Positions 7,585-16,666 of a DNA stretch of 64,000 bases are shown piece after piece. The stretch lies in assembly GCF_006351005.1 (NCBI RefSeq), contig NZ_VENP01000001.1, positions 62,001 through 126,000 of the forward strand, given 5' to 3'. The position numbers and the translations under genes are program-made. Under the pieces are notes generated by a model. That model searched no databases. It was not told the DNA's origin and saw only the letters and a list, made by a program, of their open reading frames with translations. The stretch is from Miniimonas arenae. GTDB taxonomy: Bacteria > Actinomycetota > Actinomycetes > Actinomycetales > Beutenbergiaceae. Numbering within the stretch: position 1 is the first letter of the stretch; every line of letters begins with the position of its first letter.

Positions 7585-8103
7585 TCACGCTCCGACGTCG
7601 CGCAGGTGGTGGTGCACGTCGTGCCAGAAGTACTGCCCGAGCGTCACGACGGTGAACTCCGAGCCGTTCGAGCGGATCCCGCGGCGCGCGTGGTCTGCCT
7701 CGGTGACCGCGTCGAACCGGGCGGCCACCCGCTCCCCCGCCTCCGTCAGCTCCGTGGCCACCGCACGAGGGTCCTGCCCGGCGTAGTCCTGCTCGAGCGC
7801 CGTGGCGTCCTGGTCCCAGTTCGCGAACGCCGCGCCGTCCGTCGCGAGCATCTGCGCGAGGCGTTCGTCGAAGACGCGGAACACGTCGCGCGCGTGACAG
7901 GCGTACTCGAGGTCGGACCAGCGCTGCGGCGAGCGCCGCACCGACGCGTCCGGGCGCGCAAGTGCGGCCGTCCAGCGCGGCAGGCTCGCACGCACGAGCA
8001 AGCCGATCTCCGCCGGGGCCACCTCGCCCGCGGCGAGGCCGCACTCCGGGCACCGCTCGCGCAGCACCCACGTCCAGTCCTTGGTGTCCGGCTCGAGGCT
8101 CAT
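7585..8103 (-). CDS. DinB-superfamily (DUF664-like) protein
   Basis: 172-residue helical-bundle protein of the DinB/YfiT/mycothiol-transferase superfamily, which binds a divalent metal with three histidines. Candidate ligands are the His in EYACHARDVFRVFDERL and those in QYFWHDVHHHLRDVGA at the C-terminus. Members include thiol-dependent transferases and many proteins of unknown activity. The name resemblance to DNA polymerase IV (also dinB) is coincidental. ATG start at 8103; a weak CAGACT -10 lies six nucleotides before it. Confidence 0.85.
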   Translation of the reverse strand: MSLEPDTKDWTWVLRERCPECGLAAGEVAPAEIGLLVRASLPRWTAALARPDASVRRSPQRWSDLEYACHARDVFRVFDERLAQMLATDGAAFANWDQDATALEQDYAGQDPRAVATELTEAGERVAARFDAVTEADHARRGIRSNGSEFTVVTLGQYFWHDVHHHLRDVGA

Positions 8104-8201
8104 GTTGTGAGTCTGGTGCAGGCACGTCTCCGCGTCATCGGTCCGCGGCCAGCCCGCCGCCGGCCCAGCGGCGTGCCGTCCTCGCGCACTAGGATCGCCC
8201 G

Positions 8202-9053
8202 ATGGCGCGCCGTCGTTCCCTGCCAGGAGATCTTCCCGACGGAGTGGTCCCGATCGACACCGGGACGGTGGAGCTGGAGCCCGACCCGGACCGGCCGACG
8301 GCGGTCATGGTCTACGTCAACGGCGTCGAGTCCTCCTACATCGACCTCGCGGACCCGGGGCACCTCGAGTTCGAGTACATGCAGCAGATGCGCCTCGCGA
8401 TGGCCGACCTGCTCGAGCCCTCGTCGACCGCACGCGTGCTCCACCTCGGCGGTGCCGCGTGCGCCTTCGCGCGCGCGATCCACCACCAGGCGCCGCACAC
8501 CAGCCAGCTCGTCGTCGAGCTCGACGGCGAGCTCGCCCGCCTCTCGCGGGACTGGTTCGACCTGCCGCGCGCCCCTCGCCTGCGCATCCGCACGGCCGAG
8601 GCGCGTGCCGCGGTGGCGAGCCTGCAGCCGGACTCGTGGGACGCCGTCGTGCGCGACGCGTTCGCGGGCGCGCGCGTGCCCTCCCACCTCACGACCGTGG
8701 AGTTCCTCGAGCAGCTCGCGGCGATCCTGCGGCCGGGCGGGCGCTACCTCGGGAACCTGGTGGACAGCCCGCCGCTGCCGATCGCACGGCGAGAAGTGGC
8801 CACGGCCCGGGAGGTGTTCGCGCACGTGGCGCTCGCCGTCGAGCCGCCGATCCTCAAGGCGCGCCGGTTCGGCAATCTCGTGGTGATCGCGGGTGACACC
8901 CCGCCGGACGCTGGCCTGGCGCGGGAGCTGCTGGGGCTGCCGGCGCCGGTGCGGCTCGTGACCGGGCGCGAGCTCGACGACTTCGTCGGGACGTCGGCGC
9001 CGCTGCGGGACGTGGAGGTCGCCCCCGGCTGGGCGACGGAGAACGCCGGGTGA
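8202..9053 (+). CDS. Spermidine synthase-like (polyamine aminopropyltransferase family) protein
   Basis: 283-residue class I methyltransferase-fold protein. The nucleotide/aminopropyl-donor loop VLHLGGAACAFARAIHH (about 79-95) is followed by an acidic strand end (VVELDGELARLSR) and an active-site-like segment VVRDAFAGARVPSHLTT. It resembles the fused or orphan SpeE-like proteins common in actinobacteria, whose substrates are mostly unknown. No SAM decarboxylase gene is nearby, so true spermidine synthesis is doubtful. ATG at 8202 follows a -10-like TAGGAT (8190-8195) by six nucleotides: probably leaderless. Confidence 0.85.
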   Translation: MARRRSLPGDLPDGVVPIDTGTVELEPDPDRPTAVMVYVNGVESSYIDLADPGHLEFEYMQQMRLAMADLLEPSSTARVLHLGGAACAFARAIHHQAPHTSQLVVELDGELARLSRDWFDLPRAPRLRIRTAEARAAVASLQPDSWDAVVRDAFAGARVPSHLTTVEFLEQLAAILRPGGRYLGNLVDSPPLPIARREVATAREVFAHVALAVEPPILKARRFGNLVVIAGDTPPDAGLARELLGLPAPVRLVTGRELDDFVGTSAPLRDVEVAPGWATENAG

Positions 9054-9058
9054 GACGG

Positions 9059-9094
9059 CGCGTGGCCCGCACCCCGAGGGGTGCGGGCCACGCG
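9059..9094. terminator. Bidirectional terminator hairpin
   Basis: Perfect 17-bp inverted repeat: arm 9059-9075 (CGCGTGGCCCGCACCCC) and arm 9078-9094, separated by two bases. It sits exactly between the convergent spermidine-synthase-like gene and the cold-shock gene. No T-run, as usual for very high-GC actinobacteria. Confidence 0.88.
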
Positions 9095-9104
9095 GAGGTG
9101 CGGG

Positions 9105-9308
9105 TCAGAGCGGGCGAACGCTCTCGGCCTGCGGACCCTTCGGGCCCTGCGTGATCTCGAACTCCACGCGCTGAGCCTCCTCGAGCGAGCGGTAGCCGTC
9201 CGACTGAATGGCCGAGTAGTGCACGAAGACGTCGGCGCCGCCGCCGTCCTGGGCGATGAACCCGTAGCCCTTCTCAGCGTTGAACCACTTGACGGTTCCC
9301 TGTGCCAT
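9105..9308 (-). CDS. cspA: Cold-shock protein (CspA family)
   Basis: 67-residue single cold-shock domain that binds single-stranded nucleic acid and acts as an RNA chaperone. RNP1 (KGYGFIAQD) and RNP2 (DVFVHYSAI) motifs are present, and the N-terminus [13 protein letters not shown] is canonical. ATG at 9308 behind the ribosome site GGAAGGACACGC. Its 230-bp upstream region contains no gene. Confidence 0.96.
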   Translation of the reverse strand: MAQGTVKWFNAEKGYGFIAQDGGGADVFVHYSAIQSDGYRSLEEAQRVEFEITQGPKGPQAESVRPL

Positions 9309-9538
9309 GCGTGTCCTTCCGGGGAGTGGCACCCGACCCTGTGCCGGGCGCCCGGTGCTGCAGTGATCCCCACGCCGTGCTCGAAGAACATCAGACATTA
9401 GAGAAGCTGGTGCAACGGCTCCTAGTGTGTCAGAGCGGGGCGCCGGTGCGCCAGAAGCAGCGGCTGCGAGGTCGGCGTGTTCGCTCCGGGCGTTCCGGTG
9501 CGGGCCGGGGAGGGTGAGCGCGCGCGACGCGTCGAGCG

Positions 9539-10726
9539 TCAGGCGCGCTCGCCGTCGCCGGCCTCGTCGGGCCGGCCGTCCTCGACCGAGCCCTGCTCGG
9601 CGAGGAACGCCTCGAACTGCGCCGCGAGCTCGTCGGCCGTCGGTACCTCCTCGCTCGCAAGCAGGCTCCGACCGGCGGCCTCCTGGTAGGCGTCGTACTG
9701 GTTCTCCAGCGCCTGGACCACGGCCGCCACCTCGGGCGACTCCGCGATCTGCCGGTCGACCTCCGAGGCCACCTCGGCCGCGGCGCGCTCGAGCGCCGTG
9801 ACGTCGAGGTGCGCGCCGGTGACCCGACCCACCCGTCGGACCAGCTCGGCTGCTGCGGCCGGGTACTCGGCCTGCGCGAGGTAGTGCGGGACGTGGACGG
9901 CGAAGCCCATCGCGTCGTGACCCCAGGCACCGAGGCGGTACTCCAGCAGCGACGAGGCGCTGCCGGGGACCTGGACCGTCCCGAACACCGAGCCGTCGAC
10001 GTCCACGAGGCCCTCGCGCGTGCCGTGCGAGGTGACCGCGATCGGGCGGGTGTGCGGGACGCCCATGGGGATGCCGTGCACGCCTACCGTGGTCCGCACG
10101 CCGAGGCGCTCGACGATCTCGCGCACCGCGCTGGCGAACTTCTCCCACCGCAGGTCCGGCTCCACGCCGTGCAGCAGGAGGACGCCGCCCTGGTCCGTGG
10201 CCAGGTAGTCGAGCGCGAGCTCGGGGTCGGAGTACTCGGTGAAGCTGGTCTTCTCGAACGTCATCGGCGGGCGGCGCGAGCGGTAGTCGAGCAGCTCGTC
10301 GACGTCGAAGGTCGCCACGCGCTCGGACGCGTGCGTGGCGAGCAGGTGCGAGACCACGAGCGCGCCGGCGTGGCCGGCGTCCATCGAGCCGCGCAGCGCG
10401 TGCACGAGCACGGGCACGTCGATCTCGGCGACGGCACGCGGCAGCCAGGGCGCGCTCGTCACGTCGTCGGGATGCAGTGCCTCGGCGCCGCCGGACGCGG
10501 GTCGCGCGGCGCCCTCTCCCGGCACGGTCTCGTCGAGCGTGGCCGCCTCGGGCGTGCCCGACGGCGAGGCACTGGCTCCGAGGTCGGGTGCGGCGGCGCT
10601 CTCGTCGCTCGCGCTGCCGCGTCCGGTGGTCTCGTCGCGCCCCTGATCGCCGTCGCCTCGCCCGCTCGGCACCCCGAGCGGTGGGTGATCGGCGAGGTCC
10701 CAGTGGAACAGTGCCGAGGGATCCAT
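9539..10726 (-). CDS. PAC2 family protein
   Basis: 395 residues. The core from about residue 95 onward matches the PAC2 (proteasome assembly chaperone 2-like) family of actinobacteria: [19 protein letters not shown], the [11 protein letters not shown] segment, and the [15 protein letters not shown] stretch. The first 90 residues are Asp/Ser/Gly/Ala-rich and probably disordered. The bacterial family has no firmly established function. ATG at 10726 behind GGGAGGCGAC. Divergent from helD across 207 bp. Confidence 0.87.
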   Translation of the reverse strand: MDPSALFHWDLADHPPLGVPSGRGDGDQGRDETTGRGSASDESAAAPDLGASASPSGTPEAATLDETVPGEGAARPASGGAEALHPDDVTSAPWLPRAVAEIDVPVLVHALRGSMDAGHAGALVVSHLLATHASERVATFDVDELLDYRSRRPPMTFEKTSFTEYSDPELALDYLATDQGGVLLLHGVEPDLRWEKFASAVREIVERLGVRTTVGVHGIPMGVPHTRPIAVTSHGTREGLVDVDGSVFGTVQVPGSASSLLEYRLGAWGHDAMGFAVHVPHYLAQAEYPAAAAELVRRVGRVTGAHLDVTALERAAAEVASEVDRQIAESPEVAAVVQALENQYDAYQEAAGRSLLASEEVPTADELAAQFEAFLAEQGSVEDGRPDEAGDGERA

Positions 10727-10894
10727 GTCGCCTCCCGTGCGTTCTCGTTCTTGCTCGTCCGTCGGCGCGGACCTCGTCCGCGCGGCCACCCCCGTGGCCT
10801 TCCAGGGACGACAACAGCCCCGTCGCCCCCCGCATTCCCGCCGCCGCGCCCCACCCTGTGCCGGCCCGCGCACGACCGGCCGAGCTGCGTGCGC

Positions 10895-10900
10895 CATAAT
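10895..10900 (+). promoter_or_regulatory. Candidate -10 (CATAAT) for helD
   Basis: CATAAT at 10895-10900, 33 bp before the helD start, is the best AT-rich hexamer in the divergent PAC2/helD region. The predicted transcript start near 10907 would give a short leader containing the AGGAGG ribosome site at 10924. Confidence 0.45.
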
Positions 10901-10933
10901 GGACGGCCGGTCGAGACGCGAGCAGGAGGCTGG

Positions 10934-13273
10934 GTGGACGCAGCAGGATCCGACGACGCGCTTCTCGCCGCCCAGCTGCGCCACGAGCAGACGGTGGTCG
11001 ACGGCGTGTACGCGCGCCTGGACGACCTGCGGGAGAACGCGCGGGCGCACCTGGAGCGCGTGCGCGGTGACGGCTCCAGCGGGACCCACCAGGCGCGCTC
11101 CGAGCGCGACTCGTTCGCCACGCTCTACTCCGAGCGCCTCGCGACGTACGACGCGGTGGAGCAGAAGCTGGTCTTCGGCCGCATCGACCTGCGCCCCGAC
11201 GCCGAGCCCGCCGCTCGCGAGGACGGCACGCCGCCCGGCGGGACGCGCTACGTCGGGCGTATCGGGATCTCCGACGAGTTCCACTCCCCCGTGCTCACGG
11301 ACTGGCGCGCCCCGGCCGCGCGTCCCTTCTACCAGGCCACCGCCGCGAACCCCGGCGGCGTCGTGCGGCGACGTCACCTCTCCACCCGGGACCGCGCCGT
11401 CGTGGGCATCGAGGACGACGTGCTCGACGCCGACGCACTGGACGAGGACTCCCGCGCGACGCTCGCCGGCGAGGGCGCGCTGCTCGCGGCGCTCGGCGAG
11501 CACCGCACCGGGCGGATGCACGACATCGTCGCCACGATCCAGGCCGAGCAGGACGAGATCATCCGGTCCGACGTCGAGGGCGTGCTCGTGGTCCAGGGCG
11601 GCCCCGGCACGGGGAAGACCGCCGTCGCGCTGCACCGCGCCGCCTACCTCCTCTACGCCCACCGTGAGCGCCTGGCGCGCTCGGGCGTGCTGCTTGTCGG
11701 GCCGTCCGACGCGTTCCTGCGGTACATCGAGCGCGTGCTCCCCGCGCTCGGCGAGACGGGCGTCGTGCCCACCACGATCGCGACCCTGCTCCCCGACGTC
11801 ACCGCGACGGCGGTGGAGGAGCCGGCCGTCGCGCGCGTCAAGGGCCGCACCGCGATGGCGGGCGTGATCCAGCGCGCCGTGGCGGCGCGTCAGCGCGTGC
11901 CGGCCGAGGTGACCCGCTTCCGGCTGGGCTCGGTCGAGCTGGAGATCCGCCCGGACGACGTGGCGGCGGCGCGCGCGCGTGCCCGCCGCGCCCACCAGCC
12001 GCACAACGCCGCGCGCGTCGTGTTCGTCCGGCAGATGCTCCAGGTCCTGGCGCGGCAGTACGCCGAGGCGATCGGCGCCGACCTCGGTGGCAGCGACCTC
12101 GCCGAGGTGTCGGAGGACCTGCGCGCCCACCGCGACGTCCGCGTCGCGCTCAACCTCGCGTGGATGCCGCTGAGCCCCGAGGGGCTGCTGCGCGATCTCT
12201 GGGCGAAGCCGCACCGGCTCGCGGAGGTGGCCCCCGGGCTCGCCGCGCGCGACCGCGCACTGCTGCGCCGCGACCCCGACGCTCCGTGGACCGAGGCCGA
12301 CATCCCCCTCCTGGACGAGGCCGCCGAGCTCATCGGCGAGCGGATCGACCCCGAGCGCCAGCGCGCCCAGCTGGCTGCGGCGGCGCAGGCCCGCGACGAG
12401 CTCGCGTACGCGCGGGCGACGCTGCGGTCCCTGGGCGGCTCCGGCGAGGGTCTGCCCGAGGTGACGGCCGAGATGCTCGCGTCCCGGATGGCCGAGTCCG
12501 GCCCGGCGCGGACCACCGCAGAGCGTGCGGCTGCCGACCGGGGCTGGACCTACGGCCACATCGTCGTCGACGAGGCGCAGGAGCTGTCCCCGATGGCGTG
12601 GCGCAGCCTGCTGCGGCGCTGCCCGAGCCGGTCCTTCACGGTGGTGGGAGACACCGGGCAGACCTCGTCGGCAGCGGGAACGACGCGGTGGCGGGACGTG
12701 TTCGACCGGCTCGACCGCGGGTGGCGCCTGGCGGAGCTGACGATCAACTACCGCACGCCCGCGTCCGTCATGGACGCCGCGACCGAGGTGCTGCGCGCCG
12801 CCGTCGCCCGCGAGGGGCTCGACGTCGACGTCGCACCCGTCGTGTCGGCGCGCGACGTCGAGGGCGCGCTGCAGCGCAGCGACGACCTGGCGACGGCCGT
12901 GGCCGACTCCCGCGCACTCGGCGGCACGACGTGCGTGGTCGCGCCGACCGCGGCGGTCCCGGCGCTGCGCGCCCGGCTCGGCGCGCCGCGGATCGACCTC
13001 ACCCAGCCGCTCGTGGTGCTGGACCCCGTCGAGGTCAAGGGCCTGGAGTTCGACACCGTGGTGGCGCTCGACGTCGCACGGATGAGTCGCGGCGACGCGT
13101 ACGTCGCGATGACGCGGGCCACGCGGCGGCTGACCCTCGTGGGCGACCTGCCCGAGGGGCTGCCCGACGGCGCGGGTGACGGCGTGCGTGACGGCGTGCG
13201 TGACGGCGTGCGTGACGACGAGCGTGACCGTCTGCCCGAGAGCGCGGCGGACGGTCTGCCCGAGAGCGCCTGA
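10934..13273 (+). CDS. helD: HelD-like RNA polymerase-recycling ATPase (UvrD/Rep-like superfamily 1)
   Basis: 779-residue SF1 helicase-like protein. The Walker A motif [20 protein letters not shown] starts near 222, Walker [13 protein letters not shown] near 545, and the final helicase motif [19 protein letters not shown] is near 710. HelD proteins use ATP to free RNA polymerase from stalled or drug-bound complexes; this one is of the actinobacterial type by length and by the N-terminal coiled-coil. An alternative would be a generic AAA-domain DNA helicase. GTG start at 10934 chosen for the AGGAGG ribosome site eight bases upstream. The last 35 residues contain a DGVR repeat encoded by a perfect 12-bp DNA repeat. 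Confidence 0.9.
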   Translation: MDAAGSDDALLAAQLRHEQTVVDGVYARLDDLRENARAHLERVRGDGSSGTHQARSERDSFATLYSERLATYDAVEQKLVFGRIDLRPDAEPAAREDGTPPGGTRYVGRIGISDEFHSPVLTDWRAPAARPFYQATAANPGGVVRRRHLSTRDRAVVGIEDDVLDADALDEDSRATLAGEGALLAALGEHRTGRMHDIVATIQAEQDEIIRSDVEGVLVVQGGPGTGKTAVALHRAAYLLYAHRERLARSGVLLVGPSDAFLRYIERVLPALGETGVVPTTIATLLPDVTATAVEEPAVARVKGRTAMAGVIQRAVAARQRVPAEVTRFRLGSVELEIRPDDVAAARARARRAHQPHNAARVVFVRQMLQVLARQYAEAIGADLGGSDLAEVSEDLRAHRDVRVALNLAWMPLSPEGLLRDLWAKPHRLAEVAPGLAARDRALLRRDPDAPWTEADIPLLDEAAELIGERIDPERQRAQLAAAAQARDELAYARATLRSLGGSGEGLPEVTAEMLASRMAESGPARTTAERAAADRGWTYGHIVVDEAQELSPMAWRSLLRRCPSRSFTVVGDTGQTSSAAGTTRWRDVFDRLDRGWRLAELTINYRTPASVMDAATEVLRAAVAREGLDVDVAPVVSARDVEGALQRSDDLATAVADSRALGGTTCVVAPTAAVPALRARLGAPRIDLTQPLVVLDPVEVKGLEFDTVVALDVARMSRGDAYVAMTRATRRLTLVGDLPEGLPDGAGDGVRDGVRDGVRDDERDRLPESAADGLPESA

Positions 13274-13359
13274 GGCGTCCCCCTCTCCCGCGCGACTGCG
13301 ACCGCGCCCACCTGCCGGACCGATTTGGGACGCCGCGGAGGCCGCGCGAGAATGGTCCC

Positions 13360-14562
13360 GTGCCCCGCGCTCTGCTACTCGAGAACATCCACCCGCTCGC
13401 CACGACCCTCCTCGAGGAGTCCGGCTACGACGTCACCTCGCTCAAGGGAGCCCTCGACGAGTCCGAGCTCATCGAGGCCCTCGACGGCGTGTCGCTGCTC
13501 GGGATCCGTTCCAAGACCCAGGTGACCGACGCGGTCCTCGCGGCGTCGCACCTGGACGCGGTCGGAGCCTTCTGCATCGGGACCAACCAGATCGAGCTCG
13601 CCGCGGCGGCCCAGCGCGGCGTCGCGGTCTTCAACGCGCCGTTCTCCAACACCCGCTCGGTCGTCGAGCTCGTGCTCGGCGAGATCATCGCCCTGAGCCG
13701 ACGACTCACCGTGCAGAACTCGGCGCTCCACAAGGGCACCTGGAACAAGTCCGCGAGCGGCGCCCACGAGGTGCGCGGCCGCACCCTCGGAATCGTCGGC
13801 TACGGCAACATCGGCACGCAGCTGTCGGTGGTCGCCGAGGCGCTCGGCATGCGCGTCGTGTTCTACGACACGGCCGAGAAGCTCGCGCTGGGCAACGCCC
13901 ACCGGATGCCCTCGCTCGACGCCCTGCTCGAGGAGTCCGACGTCGTGACGCTCCACGTGGACGGACGACCCGGCAACGCCGGCATGTTCGGCGCGGCGCA
14001 GTTCGCGTCGATGCGCCCGGGTGCGCTCTTCCTCAACCTTTCCCGCGGGTTCCTCGTGGACTATGCCGCGCTGCGCGCGCGGATCGAGGACGGGTCGCTC
14101 GCGGGCGCGGCGGTCGACGTCTTCCCGACCGAGCCGAAAGCGCAGGGCGAGGCGTTCGAGAGCGACCTGCGCGGCCTGCCGAACGTGATCCTCACCCCGC
14201 ACGTCGGCGGCTCCACCGAGGAGGCCCAGCACGACATCGGCCAGTTCGTGGCCGGCAAGCTGCGCGACTACCAGGAGCTGGGCGCCACGTACCTCTCGGT
14301 GAACGTGCCGGGTCTGGTGCTCGACCGCCCGCGGGAGGGGTCGCAGCGCGTGACGCTGCTGCACCAGAACGTGCCGGGCGTGATGGCCCAGCTCAACGAG
14401 GTCCTCTCCCAGCACGGTGCGAACGTGGAGTACCAGGTGCTCGGCACCTGGGGGCAGTTCGGCTACGCCGTCACCGATGTCTCCGGCACGCTCCCCGAGG
14501 GCGTCGTCGAGACGATCTCGAAGGAGTCGACGACGATCCGGGCGCGCGTCCTCGACGCCTGA
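13360..14562 (+). CDS. serA: D-3-phosphoglycerate dehydrogenase
   Basis: First enzyme of serine synthesis; oxidises 3-phosphoglycerate to phosphohydroxypyruvate with NAD. The 400-residue protein is the shorter E. coli-like form: substrate domain, Rossmann NAD loop GIVGYGNIGTQ at about 144, catalytic His in LTPHVGGSTEEAQ near 281, and a C-terminal ACT domain (about 325-400) for serine feedback. The GTG start at 13360 has GAGAAT six bases upstream and no ribosome site, suggesting a leaderless message. It ends before a strong hairpin. Confidence 0.95.
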   Translation: MPRALLLENIHPLATTLLEESGYDVTSLKGALDESELIEALDGVSLLGIRSKTQVTDAVLAASHLDAVGAFCIGTNQIELAAAAQRGVAVFNAPFSNTRSVVELVLGEIIALSRRLTVQNSALHKGTWNKSASGAHEVRGRTLGIVGYGNIGTQLSVVAEALGMRVVFYDTAEKLALGNAHRMPSLDALLEESDVVTLHVDGRPGNAGMFGAAQFASMRPGALFLNLSRGFLVDYAALRARIEDGSLAGAAVDVFPTEPKAQGEAFESDLRGLPNVILTPHVGGSTEEAQHDIGQFVAGKLRDYQELGATYLSVNVPGLVLDRPREGSQRVTLLHQNVPGVMAQLNEVLSQHGANVEYQVLGTWGQFGYAVTDVSGTLPEGVVETISKESTTIRARVLDA

Positions 14563-14667
14563 TCCGAGATCCGTCTCGGCGGGCTGCGCACGAGCAGGCG
14601 CTCCGGTCCTCCGGCACGCCCGCCGCGCTCCCACCCGCCTGCTCGCGGCGAGGGAGCGCGTGAGAAC

Positions 14668-14710
14668 GAGAACGGGGACGGGCGGCTCGGAGCCGCCCGT
14701 CCCCGTTCTC
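14668..14710. terminator. Bidirectional terminator hairpin
   Basis: Perfect 20-bp stem: arm 14668-14687, three-base loop CGG, arm 14691-14710 (AGCCGCCCGTCCCCGTTCTC). It lies between convergent serA and the DUF5302 gene, 12 bp from the latter's stop. Confidence 0.9.
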
Positions 14711-14721
14711 ACGTCGACCGC

Positions 14722-14910
14722 TCAGCCGGACTTGCGGCGGAAGACCTTGTGGCCGTGCCCGCCGTCGTTCGCGTGCCCCTCGAGCGCGTCGTGGCCGTGG
14801 CCCTTGGCGCCGGCGGCGTGCTGCCCGGCCTTCTTGGCCTCGAGCGCCTCGCGGAACTTGGCCTTCACGTCCTCCGGCACGGCGGCGGCCTCCTTGTCGG
14901 GGGTGGTCAT
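14722..14910 (-). CDS. DUF5302 family small protein
   Basis: 62-residue charged protein with the DUF5302 pattern: an N-terminal helix (VPEDVKAKFREALEAKK), a Gly/His/Ala-rich middle, and a C-terminal VFRRKSG. Found in many actinobacteria; function unknown. No membrane span or signal peptide. ATG at 14910 behind GGAGAGGAG. The His-rich middle could bind metal, but that is speculation. Confidence 0.85.
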   Translation of the reverse strand: MTTPDKEAAAVPEDVKAKFREALEAKKAGQHAAGAKGHGHDALEGHANDGGHGHKVFRRKSG

Positions 14911-15146
14911 CGACGACTCCTCTCCGCGCCGGTGGCGCCATTCGGTGCAGCGCACGGTGCGCTGACGTCCAGCATTCCCGACAACGCGCCCGTGGGCCAG
15001 GCCATTGCCGGGCGCGCCCGGCACGGCCGGGGCGGCGGGGCGGCGTCCTGGTGTGCGGGAACGCCGTGGGTGGCCGCGCGCCCAGGGCACTCACGGGGCG
15101 ACCGTCCGCTTCGCCGACCGACCGGCCACCGTTCGCCGACCGACCG

Positions 15147-15773
15147 TCAGCCCCGAGAGGTGACGGTCTCGCCGATGGCCGGCTCGGCGCCGTCGACCGC
15201 GTCGCCGTCGCGCTCGGCGTCGACCGCGCGTTCGCCGTCGCGCTCCCGCCGGCTGTCCGCATTGAGGTCACCGAGCGCTGCAGAGGCACCCGCCTGCACG
15301 AGCTCCTCGGCCGTACCGGGGCGGCCCGCGCGCTCGGCGCGCAACGCGGCGATGGCGCTCTCGAAGTCGGCGAGCGAGCTGAAGTCCTGGTAGACGGAGG
15401 CGAACCGGAGGTACGCGACCTCGTCGAGCTCGCGGAGCGGTCCGAGGATCGCGAGGCCCACGTCGTGAGCATCGACCTCGGCCGTGCCGGTCGCACGCAC
15501 CGCCTCCTCGACACGCTGCGCGAGGACCGCGAGGCTGTCGTCGCTGACGGGCCGGCCCTGGCACGCCTTGCGCACCCCCAAGACGACCTTGTCGCGACTG
15601 AACGGCTCGACGACGCCGGACCGCTTCACGACCGAGAGGCTCGTGGTCTCCACCGTGGAGAACCGGCGACCGCACTGGGGGCACTGGCGGCGTCTGCGGA
15701 TCGATGAACCGTCGTCACTCGTGCGCGAGTCGATGACGCGGGAGTCGGTGTGGCGGCAGTACGGGCAGTGCAC
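15147..15773 (-). CDS. nrdR: Transcriptional repressor NrdR
   Basis: Zinc-ribbon plus ATP-cone repressor of ribonucleotide reductase genes; it senses ATP/dATP. Zinc cysteines C3, C6 (HCPYC) and C31, C34 (CPQC) are present; the ATP-cone spans about 46-136. The protein has 208 residues, about 50 more than usual: after the conserved [17 protein letters not shown] there is an Ala/Glu/Asp-rich tail of unknown role. GTG at 15773 with ACGGAGACG upstream. I see no NrdR box in the upstream region, and no nrd genes are in the window. Location near lexA is common in actinobacteria. Confidence 0.94.
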   Translation of the reverse strand: MHCPYCRHTDSRVIDSRTSDDGSSIRRRRQCPQCGRRFSTVETTSLSVVKRSGVVEPFSRDKVVLGVRKACQGRPVSDDSLAVLAQRVEEAVRATGTAEVDAHDVGLAILGPLRELDEVAYLRFASVYQDFSSLADFESAIAALRAERAGRPGTAEELVQAGASAALGDLNADSRRERDGERAVDAERDGDAVDGAEPAIGETVTSRG

Positions 15774-15916
15774 GACGTCTCCGTCTGGTCGGCAGACCCC
15801 TCGGCGGGGCACGGGCCCCCATCCTCGCACGCAGACCTGGGCCGACCTGGAAGCGCCCGCCGGACCATGCTCACCCCGAGGCGAGTCGCTCCAGGCCATG
15901 GCAGCCGCCCGTCCAC

Positions 15917-15964
15917 GCCGCCGGTGCGTCCCTGCCGCCGGTGCGTCCCTGCCGCCGGTGCACA
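15917..15964. repeat. 17-bp tandem repeat upstream of nrdR
   Basis: GCCGCCGGTGCGTCCCT repeated at 15917-15933 and 15934-15950, with a partial third copy to about 15960. It lies in the 264-bp gap between nrdR and the LysM gene. Not in a recognisable gene. Confidence 0.75.
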
Positions 15965-16037
15965 CCCGGCGACGACCCCGGCGCCGACGCCTCGGGCACC
16001 GCCGGCCGGCGCGCGACCTCGGCAGGCGTCAGCCGCG

Positions 16038-16430
16038 TCAGCTGCCGGAGGGCAGCCGGAGCTCCTGACCCGCGACCAGGTCGCTGCTCGCCATGCCGTT
16101 GAGGTTCTGGATGTCGGCGACGACCTCCCGCACGTCGCGGTCCCCCGCGATGCCGGTGGCGATGCTCCACAGCGTCTCGCCGGGGGCCACCACGACGACC
16201 ACGGAGGGGTCGGGCTGCCAGGGCTGGTCGGCCACGGCCTGCACCGCGAACGACGCGGTGCCGAGCGTGAGCAGCGTCGCCAGGACCGTCAGGACGAGGC
16301 GCCCGCGTCGCGTGAGCCTCATCCGGTGGCTCCCCGCGGTGCTCCCGTCCGCTGCGCGGACGGTGCTCGACGCAGGCCGAGCCGTCACGGAGCGGGTCTG
16401 CTGCGCTGCCGGGTACACGATCGTGCTCAT
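16038..16430 (-). CDS. LysM-domain membrane protein, candidate SOS-induced division inhibitor (YneA/ChiZ/DivS-like)
   Basis: 130 residues: a basic cytoplasmic N-terminus, one membrane span (about 44-63), then an extracytoplasmic LysM domain (about 79-127; [20 protein letters not shown]) that binds peptidoglycan. Divergent from lexA with a consensus LexA box 29 bp before its start. This is the position and architecture of YneA (Bacillus), ChiZ (Mycobacterium) and DivS (Corynebacterium), which delay division during DNA damage. Function is inferred from context and topology; sequence conservation of that family is poor. ATG at 16430 with GGAGAAACC upstream. Confidence 0.85.
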   Translation of the reverse strand: MSTIVYPAAQQTRSVTARPASSTVRAADGSTAGSHRMRLTRRGRLVLTVLATLLTLGTASFAVQAVADQPWQPDPSVVVVVAPGETLWSIATGIAGDRDVREVVADIQNLNGMASSDLVAGQELRLPSGS

Positions 16431-16458
16431 CGGTTTCTCCCCTCGAACGCCTGTGCGG

Positions 16459-16472
16459 CGAACGTCTGTTCG
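16459..16472 (-). promoter_or_regulatory. LexA (SOS) box, lexA/LysM divergent region
   Basis: Minus-strand CGAACAGACGTTCG, a full match to CGAACRNRYGTTYG, 29 bp before the LysM gene start. Confidence 0.87.
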
Positions 16473-16513
16473 AGAGCGTACGGCACGACCTCGGAGATGT
16501 CGACACACCGGTT

Positions 16514-16527
16514 CGAACAGATGTCGG
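16514..16527 (+). promoter_or_regulatory. Second, degenerate LexA box near lexA
   Basis: CGAACAGATGTCGG matches 12 of 14 consensus positions and lies 140 bp before lexA. A weaker relative, CGTACGCTTGTTCC, is at 16547-16560. Either could mediate lexA autoregulation; multiple sites are usual between lexA and its divergent partner. Confidence 0.5.
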
Positions 16528-16666
16528 ACATTTCGTGCGGTCTCGTCGTACGCTTGTTCCACGCAGAGCACATCACCGACCACTGACATCCCCCCGGGCA
16601 CCGCTGCCGGAGCCGTCAGGGGATCGGCCGGGACGCACCCCCAGGGGGCGTGGAGGGAGAGAACCG

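Noticed and set aside
7585-8103. Reading the DinB-superfamily protein as an SOS polymerase partner of dinB
   Set aside because: The shared name has historical causes; the protein is a small metal-binding helical bundle with its own start and no LexA box.
15774-16037. NrdR operator boxes upstream of nrdR
   Set aside because: I looked for the AT-rich NrdR box pairs and found only GC-rich repeats.
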